Shown: positions 22,449 to 32,057 of the stretch, one piece after another
Position numbering within the stretch: the first letter of the stretch is position 1
Layout of the letters: each line of letters begins with the position of its first letter
Assembly (NCBI RefSeq): GCF_001661345.1
Contig: NW_017962920.1
Span: 372,001-436,000 of the forward strand
Source: Ascoidea rubescens DSM 1968
Taxonomy: Eukaryota > Ascomycota > Saccharomycetes > Ascoideales > Ascoideaceae
DNA: 64,000 bases
Reading direction: 5' to 3'
Program-made: the position numbers and the translations under genes
The notes under the pieces: generated by a model
Database searches by the model: none
Seen by the model: the letters and a program-made list of their open reading frames with translations, nothing else
Told to the model about the DNA's origin: nothing

Positions 22449-23657
22449 TTATTTTTTTATTAGCAAAAGACTAACATCACAATCTCCTTGGTGGTTAACT
22501 TCATAATTTTGACCATCATGAAAAAATTGTCTGGACAAAAGCTCTTGCTTTTGGTGTTTTGGTATGTGTTTTATAAGTTTTAACAAAGAATCTCCAATCA
22601 CCTTAATATCCAAAACAGGTTTCAAATCAAAAAGGGCTTTTAAATCAATAAAAGGAGAAAACAAAAACACATACGAGTACCCACCTACTAGTTCATGAAC
22701 AATATTCTTTTCTTTATCTAATAATAGCCTATAATCATTAATGATTCCTTTAATTGCTATATCATAGCTCTCAAACACTGCTTCCAGTTTTAATGATGGA
22801 GATTGAGTTTCAATTATTGCATTTTGGATAGCCATAATATTTGAATAGGTGTTGTCAATTTTTTTAATTCTTTCACCAGCAAATTGAACTAAAAATGGAC
22901 GAAGAGACATTAATGGATTCTCTTGAAACTTTATAAATAATGATAAATGTTGTTCAATATCAATTGTGGCTGGGGTAATTTCTTCTTGAATTCCAAATAA
23001 ATTTAAAAGGACAATATCCGAAATAGTTTTCATAACTGGTTCTGTACTGAGTCCTTGAAAAGGCATTAAAGTAGGGGATAATTCAAGTAATCGTTTGGAG
23101 GCCCAAAACACTTCTATTTGTATTTCCTCTTTGGTATAATATATCTGGTGGTGACTATGTCTGATAATTCTGATATTAGGAATAATATTTGGGTTATCTG
23201 TTGAGGTGATTTTTTCAATAGTATGAGGAAAAATATGTAAGCATTCATTAATTGCATGTTTTAGAATGAGCACCTGAATTGGATATCCTAAATATGTTAA
23301 TGAAAAACTGTTCAAAGATTCATATAACTGCCATTGGTATTGGAAATAATCTGGTATGTAGCACCAATTTAGAAGCATTTGTGTTATGAATTCATTTACA
23401 TTTACATTTACATTTACAATTAAATTATCACTATCTTTCTTTTTTATCGACTCCTCCGAAAACACCATGTTAAGAGTAACATTTTTATATCTTTTAAACA
23501 GATATCGTAAAGCTTTGAAAATTACACAAAATATCACTACAATTGACAATGGCAAAAGCCAACCGAGACCAATTTTAAAATGAAGTAGAATTGGAACAAC
23601 TACCTCTGTATCATATATTAAATACATTCGGAGGAACCTTGGGTGGTTGACACTCAT
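22449..23657 (-). CDS. Unknown membrane-anchored protein
   Basis: I do not recognise this family. From the ATG at 23657 (MSVNHPRFLRMYLIYD) the product is 402 residues. A clear membrane segment, WLLPLSIVVIFCVIF, lies near residues 32-46 and is followed by a basic stretch (RYLFKRYKN). The remaining 350 residues are soluble-looking and mixed helical, ending VSLLLIKK, a possible dilysine-like tail. An in-frame ATG at 23675 is an alternative start; the frame continues upstream to a GTG at 23690. A 62-codon ATG frame (23611-23799) with its own membrane segment overlaps it by 80 bases in the +1-related frame. The two may be a frameshifted single gene or neighbours. Confidence 0.5.
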   Translation of the reverse strand: MSVNHPRFLRMYLIYDTEVVVPILLHFKIGLGWLLPLSIVVIFCVIFKALRYLFKRYKNVTLNMVFSEESIKKKDSDNLIVNVNVNVNEFITQMLLNWCYIPDYFQYQWQLYESLNSFSLTYLGYPIQVLILKHAINECLHIFPHTIEKITSTDNPNIIPNIRIIRHSHHQIYYTKEEIQIEVFWASKRLLELSPTLMPFQGLSTEPVMKTISDIVLLNLFGIQEEITPATIDIEQHLSLFIKFQENPLMSLRPFLVQFAGERIKKIDNTYSNIMAIQNAIIETQSPSLKLEAVFESYDIAIKGIINDYRLLLDKEKNIVHELVGGYSYVFLFSPFIDLKALFDLKPVLDIKVIGDSLLKLIKHIPKHQKQELLSRQFFHDGQNYEVNHQGDCDVSLLLIKK

Positions 23658-23799
23658 ACTTTTTAAATAAGCCATATAAAAGGGCAACACCGGCTATCAC
23701 AACAGCAATAATTTCAACTATTAATGTAATCTTTGAACTATCTGTAGTCTTTGTAGGTTCATCAATAACCATTTTGGCCACCTTAGCCATTTTAGCCAT
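23611..23799 (-). CDS. Small frame with one membrane segment overlapping the 5' end of the membrane-protein gene
   Basis: A 62-codon frame begins with ATG (MAKMAKVAKMVIDEP) and has a hydrophobic helix LIVEIIAVVIAGVALLYGLF followed by KKYE. That layout resembles the membrane segment plus basic stretch of the downstream frame. A +1 shift anywhere in 23611-23690 would join the two. No intron with a matching phase was found. It could be a true small protein, the first part of a frameshifted gene, or chance. Confidence 0.3.
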   Translation of the reverse strand: MAKMAKVAKMVIDEPTKTTDSSKITLIVEIIAVVIAGVALLYGLFKKYECQPPKVPPNVFNI

Positions 23800-24578
23800 T
23801 CTTTGATTAAAGTTGATTAATGCTGATGAAGTAATTAATTTGATGTCTTTGAAATGAAAAGTGAGTTGATAATCAATTGTAAGTAAACACTGTTAGTTGA
23901 AAGATTTGAAAGAGTGAGATTGTTTGGAGAGCACAAATATCTTCAGGTACGTGTCAGCGTTTATTTTCCTGTGTCTATTGCCAAATTCATCCAGTCTGAA
24001 ATGAAATATTCGACCATACACTGCTTATTATTGGATATAGATGGTGGAAAACCAGCCATGTAAAACAACACGAAAAGAAATGCTTGTAACTGCATATTTC
24101 AGTATTGCTTGTGATGGCATTGTCTACGTGACATTGCATATATTCTTTGCGAAAGGTTCTAGGAACCACAATTTTCAGACTGGAACTTTTTGATAAAGAA
24201 TGTTAGTGCCTCAATACATATCTTTTTAATGTTTGCTCCTACCATATAATAAAAGATAATTAACCAAACATAAAGATCTAGAAGCTTACCAAATATTAGG
24301 ATTTTATTTTGTTGTTCAAAGTAGCATGAAAACAATACAATATTTAAAGTTGCTGTCAAAACGATAAAAAGTCTTGTTTTTTTGCTTGAGTCCACGCATT
24401 TCAATGCAGACTTGCATCAAAAAAGTGCGGGTACTTGCGTATATTTGCGTATATTACCTTTTGTTGTTAAAGATATCTGCCATATAAATGTAGAGGTAAA
24501 TACTTTAAATTTCAGTTATAATGAATATGTTTATTATATTCTTATCCTTCAGAAAACGTATCCGAAATAAACTTTGCA
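23800..24578. other. Divergent intergenic region, no supported gene
   Basis: This lies between the minus-strand membrane-protein gene and the plus-strand interrupted LRR gene. Hydrophobic minus-strand frames at 23987-24404 overlap each other and the longer lacks an early ATG, so I do not call them. Confidence 0.4.
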
Positions 24579-26504
24579 ATGACCAGAAACAACAGACAGA
24601 ATGTATTGGACGGATTACCTCCTCACATTCTCAATCACATTTTCCACCAACTTTCATTTCAACATATATTTGTGTTTATATCCCCAACAAATCCAATTAT
24701 CAAGACAGCATGCTTGAAAGCTATATTTAAACGTGTTGAATTGATTTCATGTCAACGAGAATATTTTCCTTTAAGTATAGACGAACAGGTTTGTCAAAAG
24801 TGTATAAGATTGAATCTTAGAGACGCTACGCTTTTTACAAAGTATTTAAATCAATTCTCTAGAACTATATATCTTAAAATAGATTTACCAGATAGAAACT
24901 TATTGAATAATCAAAATCATATAATCGCAATGCTAGCCTCTGCTAAAAAAATCTTGATTCTAGTTCGTTCAATTTCGTTTTCTAAATTGCATTCTCCTTA
25001 TCCACTGCCTGAAGTACTTAATGAATTCTGGAGATGCATGTCATCGATGAAAAATATGCTACTTTTCCATAGACAAACATTAAATGAAATAACAATTGAT
25101 TTTCATTATATGATGATGATATTTAATTGCCTTGATAGAAGCTTGATTTATCCTAACCAAGTATTTGAAAGCCCAAGATATAAATTTGATTCTCAATTTC
25201 TCTTCTCAGATAAATATGTTAATTATGGCTTATTTGATTTAACAAAACTAAAATTGGATGGCATGAATCTTAATGAAATTGGGTCTGGTGTTTTAAAATT
25301 GAATAATTTAAAACATCTCCAAATGAGAAGAAATAACTTCGGCAGTTTAAAAACAACTCAATTCCCTGATAATATAAAACATTTGGATTTAATTTTGAAC
25401 GAGATCACGAGTATTCAAAATGTTTTATTTCCCAAGAACTTAGTTACTTTGTCATTAACTAGAAACAACATAAAAACATTTAGAAATCTTATTGGATGTG
25501 AAAATCTACTCAAACTTGATTTATCTTATAATTCTATTACAAAAGTTAGTAATGTATCCCAATTCAAGAAATTAAGAATTCTTAACTTGCAGTTTAATTC
25601 AATCAAATGTATCAAAAACTTAAGTGCTTTATCAAACCTAGAAGAATTGTATCTTACTAAAAATTCAATTCAAAATATTAAAACCCTTAAATAATTATCA
25701 AATTTGAAAGTTTTAGATTTATCTTACAACTCTATTGATAGTATTGATAACTCTTTTTATGGCTTTATTAGTTTACAAACACTAATTATAGGAAATAACC
25801 ATATCACTAAAATTGAAAATTTAGATTGTTTGACAAAATTAGTTTCCTTAGATCTATCAAAAAATGGAATTCGGGTACTTGAAAACATCGAAAAATTGGT
25901 AAATATGACCAACATCAATTTATCTCATAACCGTATTAGTGATTTGTAAATCATGGAAAATGAGACAAATTTAAAGAACTTATCCGAAGTGAATTTATCC
26001 AATAACAATATATCTAAAATGGACAATTTAAGGTGTTTGAGTAATCTAAATTCTTTGGACTTATCAAATAATTCAATAGAAATACTAGTTCCACTAATCC
26101 AATTAAACAGTTGTTCACATATCAATTTGAATTCCAACAATATCACACGTATTGAGGTTGAATCAATTGTTCATAAGTTTTATTCGATGTTTAAAAGAAT
26201 TGGGAGAAAGCAATCAACTTTTCCTGTTCAAAATAATGCTGAAATGATATTAAATTTAAGTTCAAATCCTCTTAAACAATTGAATGGGATATCAAAATGG
26301 AGCGATCTAGCTCACTTGATTTTGCCGGATAACATATCGCGTATTAATAAGAGAAATCTCGCACAATTACCGAAAATGAAGGAAATAGAATGTTCAAAAA
26401 TGATCTTATTTAATATCAAAAAGCTAAAGAAAAAATACCCAGATATAAAAATAAAATTTTTTGAGGAGCACCCATTAAAAACCTGTCGGAACCACTTCAT
26501 TTAA
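24579..26504 (+). pseudogene. F-box/LRR gene interrupted by two in-frame TAA codons
   Basis: A single frame of 641 codons from the ATG at 24579 is broken only by TAA at 25692 (codon 372) and 25947 (codon 457); there is no frameshift. The N-terminus has an F-box-like motif LPPHILNHIFHQLSFQ (about residues 13-28). From about residue 220, SDS22-type leucine-rich repeats follow (LLKLDLSYNSITKVSNVSQF, LSNLKVLDLSYNSI, LSEVNLSNNNISKMDNL), and it ends in a Lys-rich cap. Repeats read straight through both stops in register, so each is probably a single substitution. The intact relative at 42711-44633 has nearly the same length (640). Alternatives are stop readthrough or assembly error. The family looks like the fast-evolving F-box/LRR proteins of yeasts; no substrate is suggested. 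Confidence 0.8.
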
Positions 26505-26564
26505 CTATTTATGTAATCTCCAAAAGATTGACACTTCTGCAACTTGTGCTGTTCCTATTTCCAT

Positions 26565-26804
26565 TCATACTCTCTTCTTCATTTCCATCCTGACTTTATC
26601 GATCCCATTGGGCCATATCATGTATTCGAAGCCCATTTTTCTAGTTGGTTTGAGGTTTCCATCTTGAGCTGTTATTCTCTTTGGATTACAAAAACTTGGA
26701 TTATATTCCACAACAAATATAATCCAACTTTTTAATCTCTTTTTTGTCTTTAGTCTGAATTCCGAGATAGAATAACCTCGTATGTAGTTTGGAGTCACCT
26801 GATT
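26565..26804 (-). pseudogene. Decayed copy of the F-box gene 5' region
   Basis: The minus strand here aligns with 21940-22184, the start of the F-box/LRR gene. The shared anchor is GATATGG(G)CCCA.TGG.ATC, and 46 bases separate AAG.TGG from GATATGG in both. The frame reads QVTPNYIRGYSI, LKSWIIFVVEYNPSF, KRITAQDGN and MIWPNGIDKVRMEMKKRV then TGA. It has no obvious ATG and stops after the equivalent of about 30 F-box codons, where it meets the 3' end of the LRR pseudogene. It also contains a 10-bp inverted repeat (GGATTATATT...AATATAATCC). I interpret it as a truncated duplication. Confidence 0.55.
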
Positions 26805-27307
26805 GACATTTTGTTCACCTCGAAACTCATTTTGACTTTTCTTTTTGAAATTAAAATTTGCTGCATTTTTCGTTTTGCAGTTTATAATTTACTTGTATCT
26901 ATTTACTTAAAACACTGCTCAATTCAAGTATATATTTATCAGAAAACAATATAAAAAATCATAGAATCTATTCACGCTAAATAAGAAACAAGCGAGAGAA
27001 AGCAGAAAAGAAGTAAAAACAGCAATAGCATCGTTAAATAATACACTAAAACCATAAAAATACAATACCAAAATTTATAATATTTCAAAAACTAAAATTT
27101 TTAAAAATTTTAAAAAATAAAAAAGCATCAGAATTTTTCCCAAAAATAAAAAAATAAAATCAAAAAGAAAGCTAAAAATTAGTTTATCAAGATTCATAAA
27201 AGAAAAGAATTTATGTTATAAAAAAATGGAACAAACACTTTGAAATAAAAAGACGGGCTCTAAAAAAAATGATACAATCATGAAAGATCATAAATGATTA
27301 ATTTTGT
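26805..27307. other. AT-rich intergenic region
   Basis: No gene seen. It contains runs of A/T that would suit the 3' end of the 27308-29854 gene. Confidence 0.5.
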
Positions 27308-29854
27308 TTAGAAGTGTCTAGAAACTGGAATATTTGGTGAAGGATATGTTTCTATTGGTTTTTGATCACCTCCTTCAGTGATCATACCTAATTTTTTTGA
27401 GAGATCAAATCGACTATTTTCCAATGATTTTCTTGAGAAAATGGGGGACTCCACTAATCTTTCATTAGAACTCGAATTGGAATTGGAATTAAAACTGGGA
27501 TTATAGTTTGAATTAAAAACTGGATATGGACTTGAAGTAGGACCCGAATTTGAATTTGACCTTGAAAAAGTTGAAAAAATAGGTGAGTTTAAATTTGAAT
27601 AGTTGTCTAATGCTGGAGATTGTGGATTTGATGAACCTCTAAAATAATAAGAATCTAATGAATAATTTTCATTTGATGAAACCAAACTGGTTCTGCTGTG
27701 GTTTTTTTCCAGGAATCTCATATCAACAGAGTTGCCCACACTTTCATTACTGTTGGTGTTATATAAATTTTTGTAATATTTGATAGATGTACTTATATTT
27801 TTCTTTATCGTTATGGCATTTAAATTTGTATTGGCAGAGCTCATTGAATTGGAGACTTTATGAGAACAATCTTGTTTAGAATCTGATGGATTTGGAATGA
27901 ATATGTTAGATATGAGATCACCGTTTCCTCCATTGTTTCTGATTGGAATTGAAATTGGTGTTGAGATTTTGTTTGGATTCTGGATTGGTGAATCAGATAA
28001 TTCTGGATTGTTAAGCTTGGACAACGATTTTAAATTTAATTGGCTGTTTACAGGAACTAAATATTCCTGACTTTTAAAACAATGTTTTAATAATGGAGTT
28101 GAAACAAATTCGCGATTAGGTGGTGAATCTAAATTGGGAATTGAAAGAGTTGATGATCTTGAGTTAATACCTTCAGTGAACCATGTTTTTGAAGCTGGGG
28201 AAGACCAATCATTTGAGCTTAAGAAGGGCTGATTTAAAACTGATTCATTGTTTTCGCTTTTAGTTAAAGTTGAAATTGAATTATTGTGATGAGATAAGTT
28301 TAATGATGGTTTAAGAGTTGGAACCTCTTCATTTTGTTTCATCAATTTTGATGATAATGAAGGTTTTGAAATGTGGAAATGGTTTGAGAGGTTGTTTTTG
28401 GTATGAGTTTGAGCTTTTGACTCAAAGTCATCGCTGGCGTTAATATTGTTGTTTGTGTGATTGATGTTGTTATCTATGTTGTTGCTTAGTTCAAAGCCAT
28501 CTTGATTTAGAATGGGGCTTGTTCTCAATGAAGAAGAATTTGAGTATCTACTGCTTGACATTGATAATTTTGAGAGAGATGAAGTAATTGAATGAACTGA
28601 GTTAATTTTTCTTACTATTTTTGGGCTTGATTTTTTTGATTTAAGGGAGGATTGAGAGAATAATGAGTTTATTGATTTTTTAGTTTTTAGTTTTTGATTG
28701 GAAGAATTATTTAGAGAAGAGAGTTTTTTGTGAGTAACAGAAGAGGTGTGTGAGTGATCTAAAGAAATGGAAGTATTTGCAGAGGATTTGGAGGATAGAG
28801 TGTTGAAGATTGATTCGTTATTTGATTCAATGGTTGAAGTTGATAGAGCTGCTTTTTCATGGTTTGGAATTGAAGTTGTTGAAGAGTTTAGGAGGATACT
28901 GTTTGTTCTTAGATTCAAAGAAGAGGTGTACGTTGGAAGGTGTTTTGAAGAGTTGATACTATTGAAGGAATAGAAGGAGTTTGTTGAGACGTTTTGAGGT
29001 AAGAATTCGACGGGGACAGTGTCTATAGGATCATAAGATTTGATATTATTCTGGGGAGAGGTAGCGCAGAATGAGAAGCCTAATTCTGGGTTGATTGAAT
29101 TTGGATTCAAGTGCAGATTTGAATTTGGATTTGGATTCAAATACAGATTTGAGTGCAGATTTAAATGCTGATTTTGATTTTGATTTTGATTTTGATTTTG
29201 ATTTTTGTTTTGATTTTTGTTTTGGAATTTATTGTCTAATTTTTCAATTTGAGATTTAATTGTATCATTTTGATCATTTACATGGCAAATGTGATTAAAG
29301 TTGAAAGGAGTTGAAATTTCTGATACTTCAGAAGATTCCCTTTTTTTATTGAAGAAACGAGAAGATTTGCGTTTTAGGGATTTCTTTTTCTGTTTTAGAT
29401 CAGAATTGTTGATCATGTTTATGGAATCAGTGGTGTTGTTATTGAAAGGAATATTTGATTGAGAGATGTTAGAATGGGAAAGATTTGAGTGGGACATGTT
29501 TGAGTGGGACATATGGGGAACTGATATAGAAGGATTAGATATGTGGGATTGAGAAATATTTTTACTCTTTCTGGAGAAGCTTTTGTGATTAATTTTGATT
29601 TTGTTTTTAAGATTTTTTTTAATGAGATTTGATTCATTTTCAGAGGAAGAAGAGTCGTTGAAATCTAGAAAGGAGTCTTCTTGCATTGTGTTTAGGTCGA
29701 AGGAGGATTTGTTTGTGTTATTGATTGACATGAGGGAGATGTTTCTTAAGTTATTTATGTTGATGTTGTTATTGATGTTATTGTTGTTTGGGATGGATGA
29801 GAGGGAGATGTTTGAAAAAGAGTTGTTGTGATGGATGAGTTTATTCTGGTTCAT
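27308..29854 (-). CDS. CRIB-motif protein, candidate Cdc42 effector (Gic-like)
   Basis: An 848-residue Asn/Ser-rich protein with one recognisable motif near residues 178-191: ISTPFNFNHICHVND. It fits the CRIB/PBD pattern I-S-x-P...F-x-H-x-x-H-V used to bind GTP-loaded Cdc42/Rac. No kinase or PH domain follows, so it is not a Ste20/Cla4 kinase. The nearest yeast proteins by architecture are Gic1/Gic2, which link Cdc42 to the cytoskeleton at bud emergence. A basic segment KRKSSRFFNKKRESS precedes the motif, as in Gic proteins, where it contacts lipid. The rest is low complexity (NQNQNQ, HSNLSHSN and Ser-rich tracts). The ATG at 29854 is first in frame. Upstream lies a 2.2-kb region with a GC-rich island. 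It could be another CRIB protein. Confidence 0.6.
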   Translation of the reverse strand: MNQNKLIHHNNSFSNISLSSIPNNNNINNNININNLRNISLMSINNTNKSSFDLNTMQEDSFLDFNDSSSSENESNLIKKNLKNKIKINHKSFSRKSKNISQSHISNPSISVPHMSHSNMSHSNLSHSNISQSNIPFNNNTTDSINMINNSDLKQKKKSLKRKSSRFFNKKRESSEVSEISTPFNFNHICHVNDQNDTIKSQIEKLDNKFQNKNQNKNQNQNQNQNQNQHLNLHSNLYLNPNPNSNLHLNPNSINPELGFSFCATSPQNNIKSYDPIDTVPVEFLPQNVSTNSFYSFNSINSSKHLPTYTSSLNLRTNSILLNSSTTSIPNHEKAALSTSTIESNNESIFNTLSSKSSANTSISLDHSHTSSVTHKKLSSLNNSSNQKLKTKKSINSLFSQSSLKSKKSSPKIVRKINSVHSITSSLSKLSMSSSRYSNSSSLRTSPILNQDGFELSNNIDNNINHTNNNINASDDFESKAQTHTKNNLSNHFHISKPSLSSKLMKQNEEVPTLKPSLNLSHHNNSISTLTKSENNESVLNQPFLSSNDWSSPASKTWFTEGINSRSSTLSIPNLDSPPNREFVSTPLLKHCFKSQEYLVPVNSQLNLKSLSKLNNPELSDSPIQNPNKISTPISIPIRNNGGNGDLISNIFIPNPSDSKQDCSHKVSNSMSSANTNLNAITIKKNISTSIKYYKNLYNTNSNESVGNSVDMRFLEKNHSRTSLVSSNENYSLDSYYFRGSSNPQSPALDNYSNLNSPIFSTFSRSNSNSGPTSSPYPVFNSNYNPSFNSNSNSSSNERLVESPIFSRKSLENSRFDLSKKLGMITEGGDQKPIETYPSPNIPVSRHF

Positions 29855-31254
29855 TTTGAGTGATAAATAATAATTGATAAATTATAATTGAAAATGATTA
29901 TTATGTAGTTAGGGTTTGTTTTTTTTATTTCTTTTTTCTATTTTTTATCTTTTTATTTTTGACTGAGTTATTGAGATTGGAGATGAAGAGAAGTTTATAT
30001 ATATAAAGAAAAAAAGAAAAGGAAAAAAAAAGAAAAGAGAAAAAAAAAAAGAAAAAGTAATTTAGAAATTAAACTTAAAGACCCAAAGGGGATATAATTG
30101 AAGTAGATAAATAATAAGAGGATTTTTAATTGTTAAGGGGATTAAAAAAGATGATAAATATGAAATATAAAATATGAAATATGAAAAATGTAGGAATAAT
30201 TTTATTAATAAGATTCTTTCCAAGTTAAGTAGAATGAGAGGATATGATCTTAATAGGAGGAAAGCAGGTAGATAATTAGGATAGTTGAGGTAATTTAGGT
30301 AATTTAGGTAATTGGGTATTGGAATTGATTGGAATTGGATTGTAAGTGGTTGGATAAGTGGTTGGAGTATAGATTTGGAAGTAAAGTAGGAAAGTAGTTG
30401 AGTAAAGAAGTTTTGGTTTTTTAGTGTGAATTTAATGTAATATATATGAATTACAAGAGGAAGAGAAGAGTTAAAAAAAGGCAGAGAGATAGTTAATTGT
30501 GACAATTGCAGTTGGAATCAGAATAACTGAGGCAATTGGATTTTATATTAGTATAAAAAGGCCAAAGAAGGAAAAGAACAAGAAGAACAAGAACAGAAAG
30601 AAAGAAAACAAACAAAAAAGACGAGAGTTTGATATAAAGATGGTTATAGTAAATAATGAAGAGGTATTGAATAGATATTGAATGAAATAAGATAATATTA
30701 GTAAAAGTTGTGATATGGTTTTATCTGTTAATGGAGAAAGTTAGAACAAATTTTAAAAGAGCAACTTTGGAGGTTTTGCCTTTAATAATTTTTTGGATAT
30801 GAATGGGATTTTCAGAGAAATGTTTTTTTCAGATTTATTTTATCTTTCGTTTTCCAGAGAGTTTCTCAGAAGTTTCTCAGAAGTTTGTTGAAAGTACTTT
30901 GAAAGTACGTTTGAGTTTTGGATAACAAGTTGGGAAAAAAGTTACCAGAATCTTTTGCAGAGTCGTTGACAACCTTTTTTTGAAAAGAAAAGGAATAGCA
31001 GCCTTTGCAAAGAAAGCAGTGGAACAAGCTAGGTCCAGAGGATTAGCAGAATATTATATCGGATTAAGACGCAATAGCAGTAGCAGAATAAAAGGATGTG
31101 TTGTTGTTGGAGTTTCGAGCAGATCTGGAGTTTTTGAAATGGAATTGTGAAGTAAGTTGCAAATCAGCGAGAAATAAGAGGTTGAAACTGTAACTTTGGA
31201 GGTACCAGCGAGTACTGGGTGGTGTTGGTTGTTTTCAGATGTGTTCCAGTTGGG
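29855..31254. other. Long upstream region of the CRIB gene
   Basis: AT-rich to purine-rich DNA with no supported gene. TATA-like TATATATA lies at about 29997-30006, and TATAAAAAGG near 30550 in plus orientation. Short frames on either strand are low complexity or lack family resemblance. Confidence 0.4.
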
Positions 31255-31338
31255 TTGTTTCTGAAGCTGTTTCTGAAGCTGTTTCTGAAGCTGTTTCTGA
31301 AGCTGTTTCTGAAGCTGTTTCTGAAGCTGTTTCTGAAG
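31255..31338. repeat. 12-bp tandem repeat, 7 copies
   Basis: Seven near-perfect head-to-tail copies of CTGTTTCTGAAG (the first begins TT). The unit is a multiple of three and is open in several frames, but no surrounding frame looks like a protein gene. It sits at the edge of a GC-rich island. Confidence 0.9.
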
Positions 31339-31439
31339 GCTCTTCCTCTTTCGTTGTGTTTGGAGGTTTCGAAACAGCAGACGAGAAGCGTTATATAAAA
31401 AGCACCTTCTTTCTCTCTTTTTTCTCTTTTCTCTTTTCC

Positions 31440-31830
31440 TTTGCGTTGTTCTGCCGCTGTTTCTCCATCGCTTCGCTTCGCGTGTTGTCTCTGGCCGCAT
31501 CTCACTGCGTTGTTTGCGCAAAGCTCAAACACGGCCTGCGTTGTGGGGCCACCGCCGGTCACATTCCGTAGCCCTAACCCTGTGCTTCTCGTGTACAGTC
31601 TCTCCGCGCCCGTACCACGCCTGCGTCCAGCGCGCTGAACTTGTTTGGCTTTTCTGTGCTCGCAGTTGCGTACAGCGTTCTGCGACTGTGCGCGCGGCTT
31701 ATAAGAGGCCCAGCAGCCAGACTCCCGCTCGCACAGGGGCATTCTGCGGCAGACAGGTCTTCCGCCGTTCTGTGTCGGCTGCTCGGGCAAATTGTGTCCT
31801 GAAACAGAAGGGATATAGGGTTAAGCTGAT
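31440..31830. other. GC-rich intergenic island with TATA-like flank
   Basis: A GC-rich stretch of about 390 bases lies in the upstream region of the CRIB gene. Just outside, in plus orientation, TTATATAAAA is at about 31390-31399, followed by a pyrimidine-rich tract, the layout of a yeast core promoter. Overlapping frames on both strands (for example 31164-31790 minus, 31514-31939 plus) show no family resemblance. A noncoding transcript is possible. Confidence 0.5.
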
Positions 31831-32057
31831 CAGGTGGCTCAAGCGTCGGAGTCAGCGGCCTCGAACGGTGCAATTCTGCCCCATTGGGCCTTGGTCACAA
31901 AAGCAGAAAAGTGCCCCATTAGGAAGCTCCATCTTGTAGAGAAAAGGGAAAGGGAAAAGAAAGAGTTAAAGCAGTGAAAGTAATGAGAGAAAAAGTGAAA
32001 GCAATAAAAAAAAGTGAAAGTAATAAGAAAAAAAGTAAAAGAAACAAAGAATCAGAG

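Noticed and set aside
23987-24404. Two hydrophobic minus-strand frames upstream of the LRR pseudogene
   Set aside because: They overlap each other, the longer starts at TTG, and AT-rich DNA commonly encodes Phe/Ile/Leu-rich noise.
31164-31939. Long overlapping frames, including one translating the 12-bp repeat as a repeated peptide
   Set aside because: Repeat unit length is a multiple of three, which opens several frames at once; no start context or homologue supports a gene.
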